From: Streptomyces sp. NBC_01471
GTDB lineage: Bacteria > Actinomycetota > Actinomycetes > Streptomycetales > Streptomycetaceae
Reading direction: 5' to 3'
Length of the DNA stretch: 64,000 bases
Assembly (NCBI RefSeq): GCF_041438865.1
Contig: NZ_CP109450.1
Coordinates: forward strand, 7,433,501 to 7,497,500
Of the stretch, positions 16,272 through 24,327 are shown one piece after another. Both the position numbers and the translations under genes were made by a program. Every line of letters begins with the position of its first letter. The first letter of the stretch is position 1. Below the pieces are notes generated by a model. It was not told the DNA's origin and searched no databases. It saw only the letters and a program-made list of their open reading frames with translations.

Positions 16272-17135
16272 GTGTCTCTTGTGTTCCGCCGTGCCGCTCG
16301 TCTCCTCGCCCCGGCGCTGATGGTTCTCGTGGCCGGATGTTCGTCCGGCGATCCCTCCGGCGGCTCCTCGCCGGCCGCTTCGGCCTCCGCGCGGGACGGC
16401 GGCGTCCGCGAGCCCCCGGCCCGGGCCGCCTTCGACTACCAGCTGGGCGGGCCGTACCGGCCGCCCGCCGGGGTGCGGGCGGTCTCCCGTGACCGCACCG
16501 CGGATCCCGTACCCGGGCTGTACAACATCTGTTACGTCAACGCCTTCCAGTCGCAGCCCGGTGGGGCTGTCGGCTGGTGGCGCAAGCACCACCCCGACCT
16601 GCTGCTGCACGACCGCCACGGCAAGCCGGTCGTCGACGAGGACTGGCAGGAGCCCCTTCTCGACATCTCCGGCGCGGCCGGGCGCGAGAAGCTCGCGGGC
16701 ATCGTCGGCCGCTGGATCGACGGCTGCGCCGATGCCGGTTTCGACGCGGTGGAGCCCGACAACCTCGACTCGTACGAGCGCTCGGACCACCTGTTGACCG
16801 CCGACGACGCGGCCTCCTTCGCCCGGCTGCTGGCCGCGCGGGCACACCGGCGGGGTCTCGCCATCGCCCAGAAGAACACCACCGACCTGCTGGGCGAGCG
16901 CCACCGCATCGGGTTCGACTTCGCCGTCGTCGAGGAGTGCGGGCGCTTCGAGGAGTGCACCGAGTTCGCCACCGCCTACCGGGGCAGGGTCTTCGACATC
17001 GAGTACGGCACCAAGGATTTCGACCGGGCCTGCCGTTCCTGGGGCCGGAAGCTGTCGATCACGCTGCGCGACCGCGATGTGAGCCCGGCCGGAGAACGGG
17101 CTCATGTGTACCGGCGGTGCGATCCCACCGGCTGA
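16272..17135 (+). CDS. Lipoprotein with GH114-like (endo-alpha-1,4-polygalactosaminidase) domain
   Basis: A 287-residue exported lipoprotein. The signal ends in the lipobox LVAGC with the lipidated Cys23. After a Ser/Ala linker the rest is a TIM-barrel-like domain of the GH114/TM1410 type: FDYQLGGPYRPPAGV, NICYVNAFQSQPG, LDISGAAGREKLAGIV, GFDAVEPDNLDSYE (likely catalytic acidic residues), AIAQKNTTDLL, DFAVVEECGRFEEC and VFDIEYG. Such enzymes are thought to cleave alpha-1,4-galactosamine polymers. I chose GTG 16272 because the signal peptide starts there; no strong ribosome binding site is visible, and GTG 16281 is an alternative. Confidence 0.8.
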   Translation: MSLVFRRAARLLAPALMVLVAGCSSGDPSGGSSPAASASARDGGVREPPARAAFDYQLGGPYRPPAGVRAVSRDRTADPVPGLYNICYVNAFQSQPGGAVGWWRKHHPDLLLHDRHGKPVVDEDWQEPLLDISGAAGREKLAGIVGRWIDGCADAGFDAVEPDNLDSYERSDHLLTADDAASFARLLAARAHRRGLAIAQKNTTDLLGERHRIGFDFAVVEECGRFEECTEFATAYRGRVFDIEYGTKDFDRACRSWGRKLSITLRDRDVSPAGERAHVYRRCDPTG

Positions 17136-17195
17136 CGAGCGTGGTCCGGCCGGCCCGGGGGACGGGGCCCTGTCGAGAGGGGGGCGCTCAGGAGA

Positions 17196-17212
17196 TATCT
17201 TGATGTCGAGCA
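17196..17212. promoter_or_regulatory. Near-palindromic CTTGATGTCGAG element before icd
   Basis: CTTGATGTCGAG at 17199-17210 is a near-perfect inverted repeat (CTTGA/TCGAG, one mismatch) that ends 30 bp before the GTG start of the isocitrate dehydrogenase gene. Its AT content stands out in this context. It may be a promoter element or operator; the regulator is unknown to me. Confidence 0.4.
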
Positions 17213-17240
17213 ATGTTGCAGACGTGGAGCGGAGCACCCG

Positions 17241-19460
17241 GTGACTGACTCGACCATCATCTATACACATACCGACGAGGCCCCGGCCCTGGCGACGTAT
17301 TCGTTCCTGCCGGTGATCCAGGCGTACGCCTCGACGGCCGGTGTGACCGTGGAGAGCCGTGACATCTCTCTCGCGGGGCGGATCATCGCCAGTTTCCCCG
17401 ATCGTCTTGACGAGAGCCGACGGGTCGAGGACGCACTCGCCGAGCTCGGCGAGCTCGCCAAGACGCCCGGCGCGAACATCATCAAGCTGCCGAACATCTC
17501 GGCGTCCATCCCCCAGCTGAAGGCCGCCGTCGCGGAGCTGCAGAAGCTGGGCTACGCGCTGCCGGACTACCCGGACGACCCGCAGACCGACGAGGACAAG
17601 GACGTCCGCGCCCGGTACGACAAGGTCAAGGGCAGCGCCGTGAACCCGGTGCTGCGTGAGGGCAACTCGGACCGCCGCGCCCCCGCCTCGGTGAAGAACT
17701 ACGCCAAGGCCCACCCGCACCGGATGGGCGCCTGGTCCTCCGACTCGAAGACGAACGTCGCCCACATGGACGGTGACGACTTCCGCTCCACCGAGAAGTC
17801 CGCCGTCATCGGTGAGCCCGGCTCGCTCCGTATCGAGCTGGCGGGGGACGACGGCACCACCACCGTGCTGCGCGAGTCGGTGCCGGTGCTGGCAGGCGAG
17901 GTCGTCGACGCCTCGGTGATGCGCGTGGCCGCGCTCCGTGAGTTCTTCACGGCGCAGATCGCCCGCGCCAAGGCCGAGGACGTGCTCTTCTCGGTCCACC
18001 TGAAGGCCACGATGATGAAGGTCTCCGACCCGATCATCTTCGGCCACGTGGTGCGCGCCTTCTTCCCGAAGACGTTCGCCGAGCACGGCGCGGCGCTCGC
18101 CGCCGCCGGGCTGACCCCGAACGACGGTCTCGGCGGCATCCTCAAGGGCCTGGAGTCGCTGCCCGAGGGCGCGAAGATCAAGGAGTCCTTCGAGGCGGAG
18201 CTGGCCGAGGGCCCCTCCCTGGCGATGGTCGACTCCGACCGCGGCATCTCCAACCTGCACGTACCGAGCGACGTCATCGTCGACGCGTCCATGCCGGCCA
18301 TGATCCGCACCTCGGGCCACATGTGGGGTCCGGACGGCGGCGAGGCCGACACCCTGGCCACCATCCCGGACAGCAGCTACGCCGGGATCTACCAGGTCGT
18401 CATCGACGACTGCCGCGCCAACGGCGCCTACGACCCGTCGACGATGGGCTCCGTGCCCAACGTCGGTCTGATGGCGCAGAAGGCCGAGGAGTACGGCAGC
18501 CACGACAAGACCTTCGAGATCCCCGTCACCGGTACGGTGCGGGTCCTCGACGGCCAGGGCAACGCCGTGCTCGAGCACGCCGTCAGCGCCGGGGACATCT
18601 GGCGCATGTGCCAGACCAAGGACCTGCCGATCCAGGACTGGGTCAAGCTCGCCGTCACCCGCGCCCGCGCGACCGGCACCCCGGCCGTGTTCTGGCTCGA
18701 CGAGGGACGCGCGCACGACGCCGCCCTGATCGCCAAGGTCAAGGCGTACCTCCCGGAGCACGACACGGACGGTCTGCAGATCGAGATCATGACGCCGGAG
18801 GACGCCATCGCGTTCTCCCTGGAGCGCATCCGCCGCGGCGAGGACACGATCTCCGTCACCGGCAACGTGCTGCGCGACTACCTGACCGACCTGTTCCCGA
18901 TCCTGGAGCTGGGCACGAGCGCGAAGATGCTCTCCGTCGTCCCGCTCATGAACGGCGGCGGCCTCTTCGAGACGGGTGCCGGCGGTTCCGCGCCGAAGCA
19001 CGTCCAGCAGCTCGTCAAGGAGAACTACCTGCGCTGGGACAGCCTCGGTGAGTTCCTCGCCCTGGCGGTCAGCTTCGAGCACCTCGCGCAGACGACGGGC
19101 AACGCACGCGCCCAGGTCCTCGCGGACACGCTCGACCGCGCGACCGGCACGTTCCTCAACGAGGACAAGTCGCCGAGCCGCAAGCTCGGTGGCATCGACA
19201 ACCGCGGCAGCCACTTCTACCTGGCGCTCTACTGGGCCCAGGAGCTGGCCGCGCAGACCGACGACGCACAGCTCGCCGGGGCGTTCTCGGCGCTCGCCAA
19301 GACGCTCGGTGAGCAGGAGCAGACCATCGTCGGCGAGCTGGTCGCGGTCCAGGGCTCCCCGGCCGACATCGGGAGCTACTACCAGCCCGACCCGGAGAAG
19401 GCCTCGGCCGTCATGCGCCCGTCGGCGACCTTCAACCAGGCCATCGCGACGCTCGGCTGA
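17241..19460 (+). CDS. icd: Monomeric NADP-dependent isocitrate dehydrogenase
   Basis: A 739-residue monomeric-type isocitrate dehydrogenase that converts isocitrate to 2-oxoglutarate, CO2 and NADPH in the cytoplasm. The whole length fits this family (about 740 residues, unrelated in length to the 400-residue dimeric form). Recognisable stretches are TYSFLPVIQAYASTAGV, ANIIKLPNISASIPQLKAAV, RRAPASVKNYAKAHPHRMG, VNPVLREGNSDRR, the substrate region VDASMPAMIRTSGHMWGPDG and the C-terminal DNRGSHFYLALYWAQELA. It stands alone as a single-gene unit with a near-palindrome upstream and two perfect terminators downstream. Confidence 0.97.
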   Translation: MTDSTIIYTHTDEAPALATYSFLPVIQAYASTAGVTVESRDISLAGRIIASFPDRLDESRRVEDALAELGELAKTPGANIIKLPNISASIPQLKAAVAELQKLGYALPDYPDDPQTDEDKDVRARYDKVKGSAVNPVLREGNSDRRAPASVKNYAKAHPHRMGAWSSDSKTNVAHMDGDDFRSTEKSAVIGEPGSLRIELAGDDGTTTVLRESVPVLAGEVVDASVMRVAALREFFTAQIARAKAEDVLFSVHLKATMMKVSDPIIFGHVVRAFFPKTFAEHGAALAAAGLTPNDGLGGILKGLESLPEGAKIKESFEAELAEGPSLAMVDSDRGISNLHVPSDVIVDASMPAMIRTSGHMWGPDGGEADTLATIPDSSYAGIYQVVIDDCRANGAYDPSTMGSVPNVGLMAQKAEEYGSHDKTFEIPVTGTVRVLDGQGNAVLEHAVSAGDIWRMCQTKDLPIQDWVKLAVTRARATGTPAVFWLDEGRAHDAALIAKVKAYLPEHDTDGLQIEIMTPEDAIAFSLERIRRGEDTISVTGNVLRDYLTDLFPILELGTSAKMLSVVPLMNGGGLFETGAGGSAPKHVQQLVKENYLRWDSLGEFLALAVSFEHLAQTTGNARAQVLADTLDRATGTFLNEDKSPSRKLGGIDNRGSHFYLALYWAQELAAQTDDAQLAGAFSALAKTLGEQEQTIVGELVAVQGSPADIGSYYQPDPEKASAVMRPSATFNQAIATLG

Positions 19461-19464
19461 AGTC

Positions 19465-19501
19465 CGGCGGACCGGCCGTCCCAGCGGCGGCCGGTCCGCC
19501 G
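19465..19501 (+). terminator. First terminator after icd
   Basis: Perfect 14-bp arms (19465-19478 and 19488-19501) around a 9-base loop begin 5 bp after the icd stop codon. Confidence 0.9.
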
Positions 19502-19512
19502 TCACGCACCCT

Positions 19513-19549
19513 GGCCGCCCCGGCCGGCATCCCGCCGGCCGGGGCGGCC
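19513..19549. terminator. Second, stronger terminator after icd
   Basis: Perfect 16-bp arms (19513-19528 and 19534-19549) around a 5-base loop. Together with the previous hairpin it isolates icd from the ABC operon. The rest of the gap (19550-19852) shows only the TGCAAC palindrome. Confidence 0.9.
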
Positions 19550-19691
19550 GCGTCGTGTGCGGGACCCGCTGCCGAGCGGGCCTGGAGCAGCCCGGACCAG
19601 GCCCGGAGCGACGCCGGATGCCGGGGACCGGCTTGCGTGGTTCCATGAGAGATGTCAGTGCTTGATGCTCCCGCCGTATCTGCCGAGCGGA

Positions 19692-19706
19692 TGCAACGGG
19701 GTTGCA
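19692..19706. promoter_or_regulatory. Palindrome TGCAAC-GGG-GTTGCA upstream of the ABC exporter operon
   Basis: A perfect 6-3-6 inverted repeat 147 bp before the first gene of the exporter operon. Such short-spaced palindromes are typical operators for dimeric repressors; no regulator gene lies next to it. Confidence 0.4.
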
Positions 19707-19852
19707 CATCAGGCTGATTCCACGACTTTCAGGGCGGCGTGCGGCTGTCCGGCCGGACCGGTGCGAGCCGGCCGCCCTCATGGACACGCGCCGTGAATCC
19801 GCCCCGCGTACCCCCGGGCGCGCGGGGCGGCGGTCCTGAAAGGAGATGCGGT

Positions 19853-20107
19853 ATGTCCACAGCCATCCTCACCGTGTTCAGAGACCTCATACGGCTGGTG
19901 ACAGGCTCGGTCAGGGCCGTCGGCAGCTTCGTCGTACAGCACTTCGCGACCCAGGCGCCCCCGGCGGCGCACACCGGGCGTCCCCGCCCCGCCGATCTGC
20001 TGGCCGGCCGGGTCGGGCAGGAGGAGTACCAGGCGGACCAGGAACGGCTGGCGCTCGCCGACGCCTCCGCCCACCCCCTGCACGTGCCCCCGCTGCCGAG
20101 ACGATGA
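19853..20107 (+). CDS. Small conserved protein upstream of ABC exporter
   Basis: An 84-residue protein starting MSTAILTVFRDLIRLVTGSV after an AGGAG ribosome binding site. It has an amphipathic or weakly membrane-bound N-terminal helix and a polar C-terminus (LLAGRVGQEEYQADQERLAL) that resembles the short SHOCT-like tail found in many small proteins. Its stop overlaps the ATG of the ABC ATPase gene (ATGA at 20104), so it is translated with the transporter. I do not recognise a function; a small accessory or regulatory peptide of the exporter is possible. Confidence 0.65.
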   Translation: MSTAILTVFRDLIRLVTGSVRAVGSFVVQHFATQAPPAAHTGRPRPADLLAGRVGQEEYQADQERLALADASAHPLHVPPLPRR

Positions 20108-21108
20108 CCACCCCCCCTGTCGACCGCGACCTGGAGCAGCAGAGCGGTCCGGCGCCCGGTGCGGCCACCGTCATCCGTGCCGCCGGACTCACCAAGGCCT
20201 ACGCCAAGTCCTCCGTCCCTGCGGTGGACGGCATCGACCTCCGGGTGCGCCAGGGGGAGATCTTCGGACTGCTCGGGCCCAACGGGGCGGGCAAGACCAC
20301 CACGGTCGGCATGCTGACCGCCCGGGTGGTGCCGACGGGGGGTTCGGCGTACGTCGGTGACATCGACGTGGTCGCGGACCCGACGCTGGCCAAGCAGCTC
20401 ATCGCCGTCGTCAGCCAGCAGAACACCCTGGACCGCTCGCTGACGGTGTGGGAGAACCTGTACTTCCACGGCCTCCTGTTCGGCATCCCGCGCCGGGAGT
20501 CCCGCCGCACGGCCGACGCACTCCTCGAACAGTTCCATCTGTCCCGCTGGGGCAAGTCATCGGTGTTCGCCCTGTCCGGCGGGATGGCGCAGCGCCTGAT
20601 GGTGGCCCGCGCGATCTTCCACCGCCCCGCCGTGCTCTTCCTCGACGAGCCGACGGCCGGACTGGACCCGCAGGGCAGGCTGGCTCTCTGGGAGGCGCTG
20701 GACGGGCTGATCGCGGACGGCCAGACCATCCTGCTCACCACGCACAACATGGACGAGGCCGACCACCTCTGCGACCGGGTGGCGATCATCGACCACGGCC
20801 GGATCCTCGCCCTGGACACGCCCGCGGCCCTCAAACAGGGGCTCGGCGCCGATGCCGTGGTCACGGTCGCTACCAGTGGCAGCCAGGACGGCCTGGCGGC
20901 CCGGCTGAACAGCGACATCGACGGCGTCGTCCGCACCCGGCTCGTCGACGGAGCCGTCGAGATCCAGGTCAAGGGCGCCGAGCGGCTGCTGCCGCGGGTC
21001 GTCACGAGTGCGGAGGCCGGCGGCTTCGAGCTGGTCGACCTCTCGATCACCGAGAGCACCCTGGAAACGGTGTTCATCAGCCTGACCGGACAGGAGCTGA
21101 GGGACTGA
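20104..21108 (+). CDS. ABC-2 type exporter ATPase (DrrA-like)
   Basis: A 334-residue ATP-binding subunit. It shows Walker A GPNGAGKTTT, Q-loop VVSQQN, signature ALSGGMAQRL, Walker B AVLFLDEPTAGLDP and H-loop TTHNMDEAD, with a C-terminal extension of the DrrA/CcmA-like type (about residues 240-334). The ATG at 20104 overlaps the upstream gene's stop, and the permease start overlaps this stop, so the three genes form one tight operon. It powers the export of an unknown lipid or drug-like molecule. Short palindromes upstream suggest regulation, but no regulator is adjacent. Confidence 0.94.
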   Translation: MTTPPVDRDLEQQSGPAPGAATVIRAAGLTKAYAKSSVPAVDGIDLRVRQGEIFGLLGPNGAGKTTTVGMLTARVVPTGGSAYVGDIDVVADPTLAKQLIAVVSQQNTLDRSLTVWENLYFHGLLFGIPRRESRRTADALLEQFHLSRWGKSSVFALSGGMAQRLMVARAIFHRPAVLFLDEPTAGLDPQGRLALWEALDGLIADGQTILLTTHNMDEADHLCDRVAIIDHGRILALDTPAALKQGLGADAVVTVATSGSQDGLAARLNSDIDGVVRTRLVDGAVEIQVKGAERLLPRVVTSAEAGGFELVDLSITESTLETVFISLTGQELRD

Positions 21109-22019
21109 TGGCTGCGTCAAGTGCCGTCCCGCCGCCCGGTGACGTCCCGTCCGCGGGCCGGTCCGGGCGCCCCATCGGCGTACGGCCCGCCCGGTCGGCC
21201 GCGTCCTCCAGCCGCTCCGCGCTGAGCGCGCTCGTCCGGCGGGATCTGACCGTCCTGATGAAGAACTTCGGCGAGTTCGCGGGCCGGACCGTCATGCAGC
21301 CGTTCCTGCTGGTCTTCGTGTTCCTGTACGTGTTCCCCCTCATCGGCCAGGGCATCGGCTCGGGCGGCGGTGCCAAGGGGGAGTCGGCCTTCGCCACCGT
21401 GCTGGTCCCGGGGGTGGTGTCCATCGCGATCATGTTCCAGGGCATCCAGTCGGTCGCCATCCAGATGTCCCAGGAGTTCGGCTTCACCCGCGAGATCGAG
21501 GACCGGGTGCAGGCCCCGTGCCCGATCTGGCTGGTGGCGGTGGCGAGGGTGCTGTCCGGATCGGCCCAGGGACTGATCTCGGCGGCCATCGTGCTGCCGA
21601 TCGCGGCCGTCGTGCACGCACCGGGGGTGCACCCCCAACTCAGCATCCACTGGTGGGTCGTGGTCACTCTGATCCCGCTGTCCTGCCTCACGATGACCTC
21701 GCTCGGACTGCTCCTGGGCACCACGTTCCAGCCGAGGAACATCGGCGTGATGTTCGGCTTCGTCGTGCTGCCGCTCGTCTTCCTCGGCGGCACCTACTAC
21801 CAGTGGACCAAACTGGCCCCCGTGCAGGTGGGCGGATTCCACTGGCTCCAGGTGCTGGTGCTGGTCAACCCCCTGATCTACATGAGCGAGGGCATGCGGG
21901 CCGGCTTCACCGACGTGTCCCACATGCACCTGTACGTCGTCTATCCGGTTCTCGCCGGTTTCTGTGCGCTCTTCCTCGCCCTCGGGCTGCGCAACTTCCG
22001 CCGCCGCGTGCTGTCCTGA
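21108..22019 (+). CDS. ABC-2 type exporter permease (DrrB-like)
   Basis: A 303-residue permease with a basic, Ser/Arg-rich N-terminal 40 residues and six hydrophobic segments: FLLVFVFLYVFPLIG, FATVLVPGVVSIAIMF, ISAAIVLPIAAVV, WWVVVTLIPLSCLTM, MFGFVVLPLVFLGG and YPVLAGFCALFLALGL. The loop SQEFGFTREIEDRVQAPCPI is the ABC-2 coupling region. The start codon overlaps the ATPase stop by one base. Partner of the ATPase at 20104. Substrate unknown; DrrAB-like pairs export antibiotics or lipids. Confidence 0.92.
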   Translation: MAASSAVPPPGDVPSAGRSGRPIGVRPARSAASSSRSALSALVRRDLTVLMKNFGEFAGRTVMQPFLLVFVFLYVFPLIGQGIGSGGGAKGESAFATVLVPGVVSIAIMFQGIQSVAIQMSQEFGFTREIEDRVQAPCPIWLVAVARVLSGSAQGLISAAIVLPIAAVVHAPGVHPQLSIHWWVVVTLIPLSCLTMTSLGLLLGTTFQPRNIGVMFGFVVLPLVFLGGTYYQWTKLAPVQVGGFHWLQVLVLVNPLIYMSEGMRAGFTDVSHMHLYVVYPVLAGFCALFLALGLRNFRRRVLS

Positions 22020-22117
22020 CCGGGCGGCGGCGTGCCCGACTTGGTCCGGACCGCTCCTGCTACCGTCTGCCGGAGCCCGGCCACACACGGACCGGGCGCG
22101 GTCGAGAGGGGAGCACG

Positions 22118-23161
22118 GTGGTCACCACAGGCGCCGGGCGCGCGTTCATCGGGTCGTTCACCTCTGCGGGGGGACCGGGTCTCGTCACCGCCTCGGTGGA
22201 CGCGGAGGGGGCGCTGACCGTGCTGGGCGCCGTCGACACCGTGCCGAACCCCTCGTTCCTCGCCCCGGCCCCCGGCGGCTCGGTCCTGTACGCCGTCTCC
22301 GAGACCGGCACGGGCGCGGCGGCGGCCTTCGACATCACCGGCGCGCGGCCCAGGCCGATCGGTGAGCCGGTCGCGGTGGGCGGCGCCGACCCCACCCACC
22401 TCGTACTCACCGGCGGGCATGTCGTCACGGCCAACTACAGCTCGGGAAGCGTCAGTGTGCTGCCCGTCCGTGCCGCCGACGGCGGACTGGACGCGCCCGT
22501 CTCCGTGCTGCGGCACGAGGGCCGGGGACCGGACCCGGCCCGCCAGGAGGGCCCGCACGCCCACCAGGTGACGCAGGACCCCACCGGGCGCTGGGTGCTG
22601 AGTGTCGACCTCGGCACCGACTCCGTACGGGTCTGCGCACTGGACGGCTTCACGGGCGAACTGACCGTGCACGGAGAGACCGCGCTGCGGCCCGGCAGCG
22701 GGCCGCGCCACCTGGCGTTCCACCCGGCGGGGACCCACGTCTACGTCCTGAACGAGCTGGAGCCCACGCTCACCGTCTGCCGGTGGGACGCCGGAGCGGG
22801 CACGCTGGAGCCGGTCGGCCGGACCTCGCTGCTGCCCGAGGGCACGGCGGGGGAGAGCTACGGCTCGGGAGTGGCCGTCGCGCCCGGCGGACGCTTCGTC
22901 TGGGCGGCGAACCGCGGGCAGGACAGCATCTCGGTCCTCGCCATCGACGCGAGCCGGGAGAAACCCGTCCTGACCGCCACGGTGGGCTGTGGTGGCAGGT
23001 GGCCGCGCGACCTCGTGGTGGACCCCGGAGGACGGCGGCTGTACGCGGCCAATGAGCACTCGGGGGACGTGACCTGGTTCGACATCGATCCGCGGACGGG
23101 GATTCCGAGCCGCTCCGGCTCCGTGCAGGTGGCCGCCGCCTCGTGCGTGGTGTTCGCCTGA
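22118..23161 (+). CDS. Lactonase family beta-propeller protein
   Basis: A 347-residue seven-bladed beta-propeller related to 6-phosphogluconolactonase (YbhE/Pgl type). Recurrent blade motifs are LAPAPGGSVLYAVSE, HLVLTGGHVVTANYSSGSVS, GPHAHQVTQDPTGRWVLSVD, GPRHLAFHPAGTHVYVLNEL, SGVAVAPGGRFVWAANRGQD and WPRDLVVDPGGRRLYAANEH. The GTG at 22118 follows AGAGGGGAG. It is cytoplasmic, with no signal peptide. It may hydrolyse a sugar lactone, but many such proteins remain uncharacterised. It converges with the CbiX-like gene across a strong terminator. Confidence 0.9.
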   Translation: MVTTGAGRAFIGSFTSAGGPGLVTASVDAEGALTVLGAVDTVPNPSFLAPAPGGSVLYAVSETGTGAAAAFDITGARPRPIGEPVAVGGADPTHLVLTGGHVVTANYSSGSVSVLPVRAADGGLDAPVSVLRHEGRGPDPARQEGPHAHQVTQDPTGRWVLSVDLGTDSVRVCALDGFTGELTVHGETALRPGSGPRHLAFHPAGTHVYVLNELEPTLTVCRWDAGAGTLEPVGRTSLLPEGTAGESYGSGVAVAPGGRFVWAANRGQDSISVLAIDASREKPVLTATVGCGGRWPRDLVVDPGGRRLYAANEHSGDVTWFDIDPRTGIPSRSGSVQVAAASCVVFA

Positions 23162-23192
23162 CCGGACCACGGCCCCGTCGTGGCCGCCCGCT

Positions 23193-23221
23193 TCACCTGA
23201 CACCCCGCTCGGGTCAGGTGA
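23193..23221. terminator. Short hairpin after the lactonase
   Basis: 9-bp arms (23193-23201 and 23213-23221) with an 11-base loop, 32 bp after the stop codon; part of a tandem with the larger hairpin at 23233. Confidence 0.6.
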
Positions 23222-23232
23222 GGCGGGACGTA

Positions 23233-23286
23233 CGGGAAGGGGCCCGCACCGGCACTCCGTGCTGCTCCGGTGCGGGCCCCTTCCCG
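23233..23286. terminator. 20-bp bidirectional terminator between lactonase and CbiX-like gene
   Basis: Perfect 20-bp arms (23233-23252 and 23267-23286) around a 14-base loop, between two convergent genes. It is the longest perfect stem in the window. Confidence 0.92.
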
Positions 23287-23308
23287 TTACGCGGCGGTCT
23301 TCCGCAGG

Positions 23309-24235
23309 TCAGCCGACCGGCGCTCCCTGGGACGGCTGCTGCGGGGTGATGCCCAGCGCGGTCGTGTACTTCGAGAGGACGAGCTTGCCGACCGCCGGGT
23401 AGGCGCCGAGCGCCTCGGCGGCGGCGCAGTCCGCCTCCTTGGCCGCCCCGGCCAGCAACTCCTCGGTGACCTCGGGGCCGATCAGGTACGGCGCGAGCGC
23501 CAGCTGGGCCGAACCCGAACCCCGCAGCTGCTCCGCGATGGCGGAGACCGAGCCGTCCACGTCGAGTGCGGCGGCCATCACCGGCACGGCGAGACGCGCG
23601 GCCAGCAGCATGCCGGTGATTCCGGCCGCCTGCACGGCCTCGTCACCGCCGACCGTCGCCAGGATGATGCCGTCGGCCGCCGTGGCGACCGTGAACAGCC
23701 TGGCCCGGTCGGCGCGGGAGAGACCTGCCTCCGAGAGACGCACGTGCAGACCCTCCGCGAGCAGCGGGTGCGGTCCCAGCACCTCGGTCAGCTCGGCGGC
23801 AGTGGTGCTGTCCATCACGGCCTGCCGTATGCGCCGCTCGGTGGCCGCGTCGGGGCCCGCGAGCAGGGGCACCACGACGGCGGTGGCGCCGGTCGGCTCG
23901 GCCACCTCACGTCCGGCGGCCCTCGCCTGCGCGTAGCGCGCCACACGCTCGGCCGCGGTGTGGGAAAGGACCGACTCGAGGGCGGGGAACTCGTCGTCGG
24001 CGCCGTCCAGGTAACCGATACGGGCATCCAGACCGGGCAGCTCGGAGCGGGCGATGGAAATGACCTCTTCCGCCAGGCTGCGCACAGCGGCGGAGGGTGT
24101 GCCGGGAACGGCGAGAACCAGTGCGGGCGCGCCCTCAGGAGCCACCGCGGGCTCCGGGCGGCGATGCCGTCCGGTCTGGCGAGGTCGCGGCATTCGTACA
24201 GGCAGGCCGGATGCGGGCCCATTGGGGGAGCTCAT
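23309..24235 (-). CDS. CbiX-like (sirohydrochlorin chelatase family) protein, altered active site
   Basis: A 308-residue protein with two CbiX/SirB-like halves, expected to insert metal (Fe or Co) into sirohydrochlorin if active. The N-half begins PALVLAVPGTPSAAVRSLAE, where the normal metal-binding AHGS motif reads VPGT, so the usual His is missing. The C-half has LGPHPLLAEGLHVRLSEAG with the second conserved His intact. The ATG at 24235 starts MSSPNGPASG. Such proteins often neighbour sulfite/nitrite reductase genes; here no such neighbour is in view. It may be a degenerate chelatase or use another ligand set. Confidence 0.75.
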   Translation of the reverse strand: MSSPNGPASGLPVRMPRPRQTGRHRRPEPAVAPEGAPALVLAVPGTPSAAVRSLAEEVISIARSELPGLDARIGYLDGADDEFPALESVLSHTAAERVARYAQARAAGREVAEPTGATAVVVPLLAGPDAATERRIRQAVMDSTTAAELTEVLGPHPLLAEGLHVRLSEAGLSRADRARLFTVATAADGIILATVGGDEAVQAAGITGMLLAARLAVPVMAAALDVDGSVSAIAEQLRGSGSAQLALAPYLIGPEVTEELLAGAAKEADCAAAEALGAYPAVGKLVLSKYTTALGITPQQPSQGAPVG

Positions 24236-24327
24236 GGCGCCGCATGCTACTGGCTTTGCAGGCCTCGCTGTTCGGGGAGGGTGCGTTCGTGCGGCGTCTG
24301 TCCTCATTTATCCGTTGCGTCTCCGCC

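Noticed and set aside
16113..19787. A 1224-codon minus-strand open frame across the GH114-like gene and icd
   Set aside because: It is antisense to clearly recognisable genes, has no family features and follows their codon bias in mirror frame; it is a GC-driven shadow.
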